From the NCBI RefSeq assembly GCF_001690275.1, contig NZ_LZGW01000052.1:1-64000 (forward strand): a stretch of DNA of 64,000 nt, read 5' to 3'. The notes beneath the pieces are model-generated. The model worked only from the letters and a program-made list of their open reading frames with translations, did no database searches and was not told where the DNA came from. Positions 35,495 through 43,597 of this stretch are shown here, piece after piece. Numbering within the stretch: the stretch's first letter is position 1; each line of letters begins with the position of its first letter. The translations under genes and the position numbers were made by a program. Source of the DNA: Gilliamella sp. WF3-4 (lineage in GTDB: Bacteria > Pseudomonadota > Gammaproteobacteria > Enterobacterales > Orbaceae).

Positions 35495-36265
35495 CTAACT
35501 CCTCATGCTCTCTAGAACGGCTCTATTTCGTTCAGCAAGGGTCATGAATTTAGGTTTGTTAGATTGGCTAAATTTTTGATATTTACCTGCATTGCGTAAC
35601 CAGTTATTAAACGCCGCATTCCAATCAATGTATTTTTTGCCGTTAGCCAAACAGTAATCCCTAAATTTCACAAACTCATTATCCAGATTGACGTTTTCAT
35701 TTATCGCTATATCTCGATGATGTTCGTTCGGTTTAAATTCATCAGGCAACTGACATGCCCGTTTAGGGTTTTGCGGTTTATCCGCAATAATATCTGTAGT
35801 ATTCTCTGTAGTAGTTTCTGCAGTAATCTTTGTAGTATTCTCTTGATATAACGAACTTGATTTTGTAGTCATCTCGACATCTACATTGTAGAGATCGGGA
35901 TGACGACTTTTTATTTGTCGTGATGATTGAATTATAGCGTTGGCGAAATCACTCAAAACTTGATTAACTTTTTCGTTATCAATTTTGTAAAACGTTTTGT
36001 GCTCTAATCTTTTTTCGGTAACAATTAACACACCTTTTTCACATAGCTTTTTTATTGCCGTTCGTTGCTCGTTATGTGTTAAGCCTGTTTCATCCTCAAG
36101 TTCATCACGTGTTTTATACACACCTAAATTGGACGTTGCCTTATCTTGCCAATAAAATAATTGTGAGAATAAAACAGCAGGGCCAACTCCCCCGAGAGGT
36201 TTCGCTAAGCGAGGATAATAAGCGTTAGGACGTCCTATTAATTTTAATGTTTCAACAGCATTCAT
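35495..36265 (-). CDS. Replication initiation-like protein with DnaT-like C-terminus
   Basis: 256 aa. The N-terminal ~110 residues hold a winged-helix type region (GVYKTRDELEDETGLTHNEQ, AIKKLCEKGVL) as in phage O-like proteins. A low-complexity Thr-rich linker follows. Residues about 185-245 (LPDEFKPNEHHRDIA, FVKFRDYCLANGKKYIDWNA) match the DnaT DNA-binding domain. Overlaps the upstream gene by TAATG. Confidence 0.75.
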   Translation of the reverse strand: MNAVETLKLIGRPNAYYPRLAKPLGGVGPAVLFSQLFYWQDKATSNLGVYKTRDELEDETGLTHNEQRTAIKKLCEKGVLIVTEKRLEHKTFYKIDNEKVNQVLSDFANAIIQSSRQIKSRHPDLYNVDVEMTTKSSSLYQENTTKITAETTTENTTDIIADKPQNPKRACQLPDEFKPNEHHRDIAINENVNLDNEFVKFRDYCLANGKKYIDWNAAFNNWLRNAGKYQKFSQSNKPKFMTLAERNRAVLESMRS

Positions 36266-36492
36266 TAATTGACCCTCATTGAGTATTCAGCGTATTTCTT
36301 ACCGTTTTTCGCTGTAATCATTCGTTTATCAATGCTAAATCCGATTTGTTTTAAATCGTAAATTGGCGCGCCAAGCCTAAAGCAATCATATTTATTTAGC
36401 GCTGGTAACGGATTAATCGTTTTGCCACTTTGCAAGTGGTTGAACATTTTTGCGCATTGGCTATGTGTGTTTTCGTTATTTAATGTGTTCAT
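36265..36492 (-). CDS. Small helix-turn-helix phage protein
   Basis: About 75 aa from ATG 36492 (AGAGG five bases upstream). Pattern MFNHLQSGKTINPLPALNKY, RLGAPIYDLKQIGF and NGKKYAEYSM matches a HTH family frequent beside phage early regulators. Role in replication or regulation is unproven. Confidence 0.65.
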   Translation of the reverse strand: MNTLNNENTHSQCAKMFNHLQSGKTINPLPALNKYDCFRLGAPIYDLKQIGFSIDKRMITAKNGKKYAEYSMRVN

Positions 36493-36733
36493 TATCGCCT
36501 CTGTCGTCATTGTTCTGTCTAGGTGGAAAAATTTTTGATATATCTGGTTTGATATCACAAGCGGTAACGGCTCCATTAGTTACTTTCTCGATTAAAAGTG
36601 CGTTCTCAAGGCTAATTTCAGATAAGCCATGTAACCATTTCCAAACTGAGGTTTGCGTTTTACCACATGCATCAGCTAATTTTTTTTGACTTCCAGTAAG
36701 CAAAATAGCTTTCTCAATTGCTTTGTTTTTCAT
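36476..36733 (-). CDS. YdaS/Cro-like early regulator
   Basis: 85 aa from ATG 36733 with AGAGGG upstream (the longer ORF to 36820 crosses the operators). IEKAILLTGSQKKLADACGK then TQTSVWKWLHG is a Cro/YdaS-type helix-turn-helix. It is divergent from the repressor gene and the first gene of the leftward early operon, the cro position. Confidence 0.8.
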   Translation of the reverse strand: MKNKAIEKAILLTGSQKKLADACGKTQTSVWKWLHGLSEISLENALLIEKVTNGAVTACDIKPDISKIFPPRQNNDDRGDNEHIK

Positions 36734-36747
36734 AAACCCTCTTGTTA

Positions 36748-36830
36748 ACAACTTATGTTGTAAAATATTAGCTTGTGTTTTTGCCAGTGTCAACAACTTA
36801 AGATGTTTTACTTTATACAACTTTGGTTGT
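36748..36830. promoter_or_regulatory. Immunity operators and leftward early promoter (pR-like)
   Basis: Three related 14-base sites: ACAACTTATGTTGT (36748-36761), ACAACTTAAGATGT (36793-36806) and ACAACTTTGGTTGT (36817-36830). On the minus strand -35 TTGACA (36793-36788) and -10 TAATAT (36770-36765) are 17 bases apart. The middle site touches the -35, so a bound repressor would block the promoter. Confidence 0.8.
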
Positions 36831-36860
36831 ATTTTGTTTTAATAAAAAGGAGATTGAAAA

Positions 36861-37559
36861 ATGACATTAGCAGATCGATTAACCAAAATAATGAAAGAAA
36901 AAAAGATTTCTCAAGCAAAGCTTGGAGAAGCGATTGGAATGTCTCAGACCACAATATGGAAGTTGATGACAGGTAAAACCAAATCAAATAGAAATTTATT
37001 GAAGATCGCTGATTATTTAGGTGTTTCGGTGGAATGGTTAGCTAAAGGAGAAGGCGCTCCGCTTAAACAACAAAAAGATGGAACGCCGATGAGCGAATTA
37101 TCAACAAGAGAAGTGGATGAATGGGATGATAAAACTCCGTTGAATGAAGATGAAGTTGAAGTCCCATATTTTAAATCAATCGAACTTGCAGCTGGACATG
37201 GCTGTTCAAGCATGGAAGATCACAACGGCTATAAGCTCAGATTTAGCAAATCTTTCTTTAGAAGAAAAAATGCACAAAAAGAGTTTGTTGTTTGTTTTCC
37301 TGCTAAAGGAAATAGCATGGAGCCCGTTATTCCAGATGGAGCAACAGTTGCTGTAAACACACTACAAAAAGATATTCGTGATGGCGATGTTTATGCAATA
37401 TGCCAAGATGGATTGTGTCGGTTAAAAAGATTGTATTTATTACCAGCAGGAAAAATTAGAATTGTTTCGTACAACTCGGAGGAATACCCAGATGAAGTCG
37501 ATGATGCGAAGAATATACAAATAATCGGACGAGTATTTCATTGTTCATTTGAAATGTGA
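36861..37559 (+). CDS. CI-like repressor with LexA-type self-cleavage domain
   Basis: 232 aa with AGGAG upstream. Residues 1-65 are an XRE helix-turn-helix (KISQAKLGEAIGMSQTTIWK). The C-terminal S24 domain has a cleavage site AG (IELAAGHGC), catalytic Ser in GNSMEPVI and Lys in GLCRLKRL. DNA damage, via RecA, would trigger self-cleavage and switch on both early operons, hence tail production and lysis. Adjacent operators are its likely targets. Confidence 0.92.
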   Translation: MTLADRLTKIMKEKKISQAKLGEAIGMSQTTIWKLMTGKTKSNRNLLKIADYLGVSVEWLAKGEGAPLKQQKDGTPMSELSTREVDEWDDKTPLNEDEVEVPYFKSIELAAGHGCSSMEDHNGYKLRFSKSFFRRKNAQKEFVVCFPAKGNSMEPVIPDGATVAVNTLQKDIRDGDVYAICQDGLCRLKRLYLLPAGKIRIVSYNSEEYPDEVDDAKNIQIIGRVFHCSFEM

Positions 37560-37640
37560 TTGATGTTATTAAGGAAACATGACTCACTGCTTTGGCGATT
37601 TTTAAATAGTTTAAATCAATAATGTAAGGAATGATGTTTG

Positions 37641-37946
37641 ATGACAGACAATATGGTAAAAGTAGGAAGAATTATTAGTGATTCGGAACCTATCGAAGAT
37701 GGCATAAATAGTTCTTTCAGATGTATCGCTTGTTGTGATAATGAAGAATATCCTGTTGTAGCGAAGTATATAAAAGGCATTGAGATATTAAAAGAATTAA
37801 TTTGCGCAATATTAGGTAGACTAATAAATTTACCAATTCCTGAGCCCATATTACTATTAGACCAAAATGATGTTTTCTGCTTCGGTTCTCTTGATGTTGG
37901 GTATCCAAATCTCTATCATAAATTAAATATTCAAGATCCATATTAG
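37641..37946 (+). CDS. Mini HipA-like protein
   Basis: 101 aa from ATG 37641 (AAGGA upstream). The segment PVVAKYIKGIEILKELICAI then LGRLINLPIPEPILL resembles the N-terminal lobe of HipA_2-type kinases (Lys-containing strand, then NE..a..LGR.L.lPVPep). The catalytic lobe (D...N) is absent, so it is either a truncated kinase or a minimal version. It ends 23 bp before the next gene, in operon order. Confidence 0.5.
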   Translation: MTDNMVKVGRIISDSEPIEDGINSSFRCIACCDNEEYPVVAKYIKGIEILKELICAILGRLINLPIPEPILLLDQNDVFCFGSLDVGYPNLYHKLNIQDPY

Positions 37947-37969
37947 ATAGTAATAAATTATTATTCACA

Positions 37970-38824
37970 ATGCCAAAAACGCCAACCTATAAAGCTATTT
38001 GGGCTCCAATTTATTTTGAGCCAATCATTGGCTCTGGAGAAAAACTGACTATCGCTGTGGTAGCTGTTAGTGAAGGGGGTGAATTTAAAATTAGACAATC
38101 TATTAGACAGTGCGTGGTTAAAGCTATGTATGGTAACAAATCAGATCAGTTTAACGCTCTGATTGAATTAATTATTTCTAGCCTTACTTCACATCTAAGC
38201 AAAACAAAAATTCTAGAAAACTGGAACGTTCCTATGCAAGGTGTTGTTTTGGGTAAAATAAAAAGCACCTCATCCAGTGATATTATCGGAGTTCTTAGGC
38301 AAGCGGTGATGCTAACATCAAGCCTATCGTCCCTTGATTTTTATGCTAACGATCAAGAGAATGACCAATATTCATCAGATAACACTTGGTCAAAATTATT
38401 AAAAGATATAACTATAAATAATCATCCAAGCTTCGATCGTTATTTTGATAGAGAATTTAAGGTTGTATCAGAAGCTAGAGCTGCTAAGATATTTTTCCTG
38501 AGTGATCGCTCGGCAATTAATACCGAAAGATTAAGACCAAATAACATAGGGACAGATTTAGATAAAAACAAAGCAAGATTGTTAGATTTATTTGCTATCA
38601 AGGATCATGATAATTTCTTTACACGAAGTACACATGAGCTTATTGTCTATAGACCGACTGAAGATGATATCACATTTAGCAAGCGACAAATGAAGCGATT
38701 AAATGATGCTTTATTAACGCTAGAAGAAGTTGGAGATAGGCACTCAATCATAGTTACCCCTGTAAACACTCCGCAGCAAGCATTAAAAAGAATTGAGCGG
38801 GCTGAACTCAATCTTATAGCTTAA
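37970..38824 (+). CDS. Unknown partner protein, DUF3037-like N-terminus
   Basis: 284 aa. The N-terminal ~80 residues (YKAIWAPIYFEPIIGSGEKL, TIAVVAVSEGGEFKI) look like DUF3037-type proteins, which are often encoded next to HipA_2 genes. The rest is mixed and unrecognised. Position behind the repressor, same strand, is typical of lysogenic-conversion or superinfection-defence genes. A toxin-antitoxin or exclusion role is possible but unproven. Confidence 0.5.
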   Translation: MPKTPTYKAIWAPIYFEPIIGSGEKLTIAVVAVSEGGEFKIRQSIRQCVVKAMYGNKSDQFNALIELIISSLTSHLSKTKILENWNVPMQGVVLGKIKSTSSSDIIGVLRQAVMLTSSLSSLDFYANDQENDQYSSDNTWSKLLKDITINNHPSFDRYFDREFKVVSEARAAKIFFLSDRSAINTERLRPNNIGTDLDKNKARLLDLFAIKDHDNFFTRSTHELIVYRPTEDDITFSKRQMKRLNDALLTLEEVGDRHSIIVTPVNTPQQALKRIERAELNLIA

Positions 38825-39170
38825 ATCCCTCACCCGCTCCATGCGTTTTTTCACGCCTAAAATTCCTTACCTACAACTTCAAAACACTTTATCACTCAAA
38901 AAACAAGCAATCAAACAACAATTAATTGCACAGAAACAACAATTTAACAACTCCATTCAAAACAATAACAACTTTAGATGTTGATATCAATAACAACTTA
39001 TGTTGTAATTGTCACATCAAAACAAATCACCTTAACAAAACAATTAAGCAATAGAGCGGTTTTGATAGATAGTCGAACGGCACGGCGTTAAACCTGCCTC
39101 GGGTGCTTGGCGGGTTCATGAAGAACGGCAATAAGGCACAACAAATAATTTGATAACAAAGGAGTAAAAC
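38825..39170 (+). promoter_or_regulatory. Second operator-controlled promoter (pL-like) region
   Basis: About 350 bases without a gene. Operators ACAACTTTAGATGT (38968-38981) and ACAACTTATGTTGT (38993-39006, identical to the first immunity operator). Plus strand: -35 TTGATA (38981-38986), 17-base spacer, -10 TGTAAT (39004-39009). It should drive the small genes from 39171 under the same repressor. Confidence 0.75.
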
Positions 39171-39410
39171 ATGGCTAAAAAAGAAATTGAATTAACGCTA
39201 ATTGTCGAAATTGACGATAACGGAGATTTATTCGCAAAAACACGGGTAAATTTTGATTCAAAAAGTTTGAAAACGATAACAGAGAAAGCTTTCATTATAT
39301 ATCTCAAGGAAATAGTGTCACAACACGCACAGCCGATCGTCGCATCAGCTCTTGCGCTTGCTGAATTGAGAGATAAATTATCTTTATACGAAAATGATTT
39401 AGACGATTAA
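39171..39410 (+). CDS. Small early phage protein, unknown
   Basis: 79 aa with AAAGGAG upstream. MAKKEIELTLIVEIDDNGDL then a helical C-terminal half. First gene after the second operator-controlled promoter. No family recognised. Confidence 0.6.
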   Translation: MAKKEIELTLIVEIDDNGDLFAKTRVNFDSKSLKTITEKAFIIYLKEIVSQHAQPIVASALALAELRDKLSLYENDLDD

Positions 39411-39482
39411 ATCAGTGCTCAAATCAAAGCACTCATTCATAGAGTGCGCTTGAGTTTGAAATATAAGAATGCGAGGTAGCCT

Positions 39483-39752
39483 ATGCAATTACATAAATCT
39501 GTAGAGAACGCTTACGAAAATGCCTATTGTAAAATGATGAACAATACCGAAATGCAAGACGCTAAAGATGAATGGATTGAAACCAGAGCTGAAGAATTAA
39601 TCAAGAATTTTGACAATGATAATGATTGGCAAATTATAGAATTACTAAAAATAAAACTAGAAAGTAAAAGCATTGACGCAGACCTTTACAACCAATTTAT
39701 AACTGATATTTGCTACTCACAAGCCACACTTGAGTATAGCCAAACATTCTGA
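39483..39752 (+). CDS. Small acidic early protein, unknown
   Basis: 89 aa, ribosome binding site GAGGT. Helical and acidic (DEWIETRAEELIKNFDNDND). Same strand and likely same transcript as 39171. Function unknown. Confidence 0.55.
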   Translation: MQLHKSVENAYENAYCKMMNNTEMQDAKDEWIETRAEELIKNFDNDNDWQIIELLKIKLESKSIDADLYNQFITDICYSQATLEYSQTF

Positions 39753-39816
39753 CAGCTGGAAAAACAGCACATTCTACATCCGTTTGCCTTTTTTGAGGGC
39801 TTTTAGGGAGCTGATT

Positions 39817-39981
39817 ATGACAAATAAAGATTTTGTAAATTCAAAACAAACCGATAAGTTCAACAAAGATTACAAACTAAACAAAAGCGAGCAAATATAC
39901 GCCTTTTTTTGTACCTTGATTTTATCATTTGGCGGGCTATTTATGCTGTTTCACTGGATGTTACATATTGCAACTGATTAA
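39817..39981 (+). CDS. Small membrane protein, unknown
   Basis: 54 aa from the ATG preceded by GGAG. Polar N-terminal half, then one hydrophobic helix (IYAFFCTLILSFGGLFMLFH). Last gene of the rightward early group. Confidence 0.5.
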   Translation: MTNKDFVNSKQTDKFNKDYKLNKSEQIYAFFCTLILSFGGLFMLFHWMLHIATD

Positions 39982-40345
39982 AAGATAGAAAATGGCAGAG
40001 AAAACATATTTTAAAAAGGCATTCAAATCACCTTATAAATGGTAATGTTTGAATATTTTTCGCAGTTATGATACGTAGTAACCTTTATTTAATCTGACAT
40101 TTAGTGTAGCCTATCCACTACTACAATTTACTAGGGTTTATAATCTTCATACTCCCAAGCAAAATGCCTTAAAAGTTTTGCCGCTTATTTCCTGAAGAGC
40201 TAATTTTCCGACCTATTCATAGCGTTTTTTGAATAGCTGTTGCGACTATACCCCAAGGTTTTACGATCTTGATGAAATTTAGCTAACTATTTATATATTT
40301 TCACCTATTTTTAATTCACCTATATGTGTTGCTATAGGTAAATTT
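39982..40345. other. Gap at the right edge of the phage-derived region
   Basis: About 360 AT-rich bases. I see no gene, no strong hairpin and no att-like repeat. Confidence 0.3.
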
Positions 40346-40447
40346 TTATTTTCTTCTCTTTTTTGCGCCTTTCTTCCCTATTTCACTTCTTTGCTGTGTA
40401 GTTAAAGCTTTAGCCCTTGCCAAACTACCATTACGTTTATTATTCAT
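40346..40447 (-). CDS. Tiny basic protein
   Basis: 33 aa: NGSLAKARALTTQQRSEIGK followed by KGAKKRRK. Resembles the common small-protein ending A.aLT..QR.eI..KgA..R. The ribosome binding site is weak, so confidence is limited. Confidence 0.35.
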   Translation of the reverse strand: MNNKRNGSLARAKALTTQQRSEIGKKGAKKRRK

Positions 40448-40583
40448 ATTAATAACTCATTAAATGCAAATTAAAGTTATTATTATATTGCATTATATAT
40501 GTAAAAATTAACCATTATGACTTAAAGCAAACTTTAACTTGAAATTTAATATTAGCTTGATCAGTCAATTTTATATAATAAAA

Positions 40584-40602
40584 AAACCCTCTAAGAGGGT
40601 TT
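40584..40602 (-). terminator. Terminator of the lipoprotein gene
   Basis: Hairpin AAACCCTCTAAGAGGGTTT with T-run on the minus strand, 42 bases after the lipoprotein stop. Confidence 0.85.
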
Positions 40603-40643
40603 GATGAGTGTGTTTGTCAACAAATATGAGCACTAATGAAACA

Positions 40644-41243
40644 TTAGTTGCCTAAACAATTTTCGACTTTTTGCTTTTCGATATTCAAGGTATTTAATAT
40701 AATAGACGGGTTGGCTCCATTCCAGTTACCGACAGGGTTAAACCCATTATTAGGTATTGAGCCTGTCGTGGACTGAGCCTGAGTAATATTATTGAAAAAA
40801 TATTGAGTATTATTTTTGTCTTTATCTTGTTTTATCGATAAAGTGTAACGAACATAGTTTATTATTGGGATAAAAGATTGTGGATTGTTATACTGCGTTA
40901 AGCCGTCAACAACAATAATATCATCATCAAAATATTGTCTTGCTCCGCTACTAGATGATACCGTTACAGAGGGTATACTGTAATAACGGCCGCTAGCACC
41001 AACAAAGTCATTAGAATTATCAGACAAAACAACATTCCTATCCCTTATGTTTTGTAACACACAAACCTTAATGTCTTTCATACTTTTATCTATGTGACTA
41101 GTTAAAGTATATGTATCGATCAGTTTATATTCATTACTATAATCTTTATATGTCACACCACTAAATGAACTTAAGTTACTATCTACTTGAGCACATCCAG
41201 CCACCAAAAAAGCCACCATACTGGCAATCATTAACTTTTTCAT
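40644..41243 (-). CDS. Lipoprotein, unknown
   Basis: 199 aa, ribosome binding site AAGGAG. Signal with lipobox VAGC at residues 14-17. The mature part is beta-rich with no family that I recognise. A D residue does not follow the lipid Cys, so outer-membrane sorting is likely. Single gene with its own terminator. Confidence 0.7.
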   Translation of the reverse strand: MKKLMIASMVAFLVAGCAQVDSNLSSFSGVTYKDYSNEYKLIDTYTLTSHIDKSMKDIKVCVLQNIRDRNVVLSDNSNDFVGASGRYYSIPSVTVSSSSGARQYFDDDIIVVDGLTQYNNPQSFIPIINYVRYTLSIKQDKDKNNTQYFFNNITQAQSTTGSIPNNGFNPVGNWNGANPSIILNTLNIEKQKVENCLGN

Positions 41244-41289
41244 ACCATTCTCCTTAAATAATTATTTTGGTAATGGTATGAAATTTTGC

Positions 41290-42505
41290 CCATTAAATCA
41301 ACGATGATTTAGCAAAGCCTCCTTTTTTAAAACGTCTGGTGGTGAACGGATGTATAATGGTCAAGTATTTAAACACCCATTTAGGTTGTTCTGCAATAGT
41401 CAGTGGTAAACCGGCGTTAAAACTATGTGGTCGTCTTTGGTTATAATAACCGAATAAGTAACAGAACATGTCTGACTTGGTTTCAACTAAACGACGATAA
41501 CCGGCCTTGGGGATCTATTCACTTTTCAAACTACGGAACAAGCGTTCAGTAGGCGCATTGTCCCAACAATTACCACGATGGCTAACCCTTTGTATTATTC
41601 CATAACGACTAAGGCGATGCCTGAATGCAACTAATAAATACTGGCAACCTTGGTCAGAATGGAACACTAAAGCTTTTGGTTTACCTCGTAAAGACCAAGC
41701 CATGTCTAATGCACTAATCTAATCACTAAATGACTATCTGCTTTATCTGATACGCTATAACTCACTACCCGCCGAGCGTGCAAATCGGCTACTATCGCCA
41801 AATAACCCCATCTTCCTCCCGCCCAAATATAAGTGATATCCCCTGTCCATACCTGATGTAGGCTAGTCGGGTTAAAGTTCCGTGATAGCTTATTGAGTAG
41901 TTCAAATTGCTCCTCGGTTGCACGATTAAAATGCCTTGCTTTGGGTTACTTACTGAATAATTTAACTTCTTTCATTAATTTTCTCACTTTATAATGACCA
42001 ATCTTAATACCTTGCTGGTTCAGTTTTGTGGTTATCGTTCGACTGCCTGCTGAGCCTCTACTTTGTTTGAAGAGGATTTCACCTGTTGCCGGCGTTATTG
42101 CCTGATTTTGTTTTCCGGAAGCAAACGAGGGTTATAAAATGCTGCTTGAGATACTGCAAATAATGCGCAAAATCTATTTATTGGGTATTGCTCGCTTAAC
42201 TGATAGCTTAACGCATATTTTTGTCTTCGTTCGACATTAAAAGAACGGTAGCCTTTTTAGTATTTCTTCCTCCAATTTAAGTCGTTTTATCTTTTTCTCT
42301 ATGGTTTGAATTATTTGTTGCTCTCGGGTTAGCGCTTTTGATTTGGGCGTATAGCCATCAAGCACTAACTTTAACTAAGCAACCCAACGGCCCATTGCTG
42401 TTTACTTATCCCCATTGTGCTGTAGGCTTCCTGTACCAATTACCCGTGTCGCTGCACCTCGTTTAAATTTTACTGTAAATTTTTGTCGATTTATTGTCAT
42501 TATTC
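41290..42505 (-). pseudogene. Decayed IS3-family insertion sequence
   Basis: Minus strand: orfA begins near 42500 (TINRQKFTVKFKRGAATRVI) and ends TIEKKIKRLKLEEEILKR; orfB fragments include GHYKVRKLMKEVKLF, VWTGDITYIWAGGRWGYLA, VFHSDQGCQY and APTERLFRSLKSE. The D-D-E residues can be seen but lie in different frames with several stops. The element sits against the broken end of a CdiA fragment at 42506. A 62-aa intact stretch remains at 41515-41703. Confidence 0.85.
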
Positions 42506-42735
42506 ACCTCATTTTGATAATTCTTGCGCTTTCTGACTTGTTACGACTGGTTGGCATCGATGGCATGCCACTGGAACTAATGCCAGCACTGCTGCTACTG
42601 ACTTTATAGTCCGCTTTGTTTTCGATATCACTAAAGCTTATTGTACCCGTATCAAGGCGGTTTTTGCTCGGGTCTTCGGCTTCCGAGGAGATGACTGCCC
42701 CTTTTAGGTCGGTGTTGTTGTAAAAGAGTTCATGT
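42506..42735 (-). pseudogene. CdiA/haemagglutinin fragment cut by the IS
   Basis: Minus strand reads [20 protein letters not shown], then [20 protein letters not shown], a typical pre-toxin stretch of CdiA-type exoproteins. It stops at the IS3 remnant. Upstream flank (42762-42802) equals that of the fragment at 47643. Confidence 0.7.
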
Positions 42736-43047
42736 TATTCTTAGCTATCATTCTTAAAATAAAAAATTAAATAAAATCAATACCTTTTCTGACCGATTTT
42801 TGTGAGTAAAACGGTGGGTTATTTTGTATTTTGAATAGGGAAAAACAAGTGCACTACGTGTAAAAATCAATTTAAAACTATTATTCTTCAGTTATTATTA
42901 GAGGACTTGGTGACAGTGTTAACTGCCACCAAATAAAAGCTTTATAAGCTATGTCAGGTTAAGTTTGAGCTACTACATTCAATTTCTTGTTTTAATGAAT
43001 CCATAACTTACCTCTTAAAAGAATTGGAACCACTACGTATAAACTGA
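42736..43047 (-). pseudogene. Spacer with the start of a third immunity copy
   Basis: About 310 bases. At 42957-43004 the minus strand reads MDSLKQEIECSSSNLT, stop, with the same leader as the immunity genes at 43048 and 43349. The rest is AT-rich with no ORF. Confidence 0.45.
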
Positions 43048-43305
43048 TTATTTATATCTATCTGGAATAAAATCTTTATGCTCTATACTTTTTATAAGTA
43101 CTAATAAATCATCTCTTCTCCACGATAATTCTTCTTTATCCATGCATGCTATATATTGATTGATTGATTGATTTATTTGTTCATCAGAACAATATTCCAA
43201 CATAAAATTAATGCAATCTAGATATATAGTAATTTCACTTTCGGAAAGCCTTAAATCAAATAAAGTCACTGCATTAGCAACATATTCTTGTTTTAATAAA
43301 TCCAT
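43048..43305 (-). CDS. CDI immunity-like protein, copy 2
   Basis: 85 aa, GAGGT upstream. LLKQEYVANAVTLFDLRLSE then SEITIYLDCINFMLEYC, acidic and helical, no signal peptide. About 85% identical by eye to the copy at 43349, with an altered middle (NQSINQYIACMDK). A tandem duplicate; may be specialised for another toxin variant. Confidence 0.6.
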   Translation of the reverse strand: MDLLKQEYVANAVTLFDLRLSESEITIYLDCINFMLEYCSDEQINQSINQYIACMDKEELSWRRDDLLVLIKSIEHKDFIPDRYK

Positions 43306-43348
43306 AACTTACCTCTTAAAATAATTGGAGCTGCTACGTATAAACTGA

Positions 43349-43597
43349 TTATTTATATCTATCTGGAATAAAATCTTTATGCTCTATACTTTTTATAAGC
43401 GCTAATAAATCATCTCTTACCCACGATAATTCTTCTTTATCCATGAATTCTGTATGTTGGTTTATTTGCTCATTGGTACAGTATTCCAACATGAAATTAA
43501 CACAATCTAAATATATAGTAATTTCACTTTCGGAAAGTCTTAGATCAAATAACGTTACTGCATTAGCTACATATTCTTGTTTTAATAACTCCATCAT
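43349..43597 (-). CDS. CDI immunity-like protein, copy 1
   Basis: 82 aa, GGGGTGA upstream. It begins right at the stop of the CdiA C-terminal toxin ORF (43598), the usual cdiA-CT/cdiI layout. No family recognised; the immunity role rests on position and duplication. Confidence 0.65.
   Translation of the reverse strand: MMELLKQEYVANAVTLFDLRLSESEITIYLDCVNFMLEYCTNEQINQHTEFMDKEELSWVRDDLLALIKSIEHKDFIPDRYK

Larger units (their letters stand above)
15511..39981. mobile_element. Headless contractile-tail locus with lambdoid control (tailocin candidate)
   Basis: Reading leftward from the repressor: replication-like early genes, Q-like antiterminator, late promoter/terminator, small genes, lysis cassette, then Mu-order tail genes gp37 to tfa. 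All structural genes are tail genes; there is no terminase, portal, capsid, head-tail joining gene (except a 29-codon scrap at 28284), integrase or Mu transposase. The structural set and the cleavable repressor match what is known of R-type tailocins. Limits are set by the outermost recognised genes; I could not find flanking att repeats. Confidence 0.6.

Noticed and set aside
15511-39981. Complete transposable Mu-like prophage
   Set aside because: Only the tail module is Mu-like; there is no transposase, target-capture ATPase, Mom or head genes, and the regulators are lambdoid.
41515-41703. 62-aa transposase ORF as a functional gene
   Set aside because: It is a fragment of a frameshifted IS3 orfB with the first Asp and the C-terminal part outside the frame.
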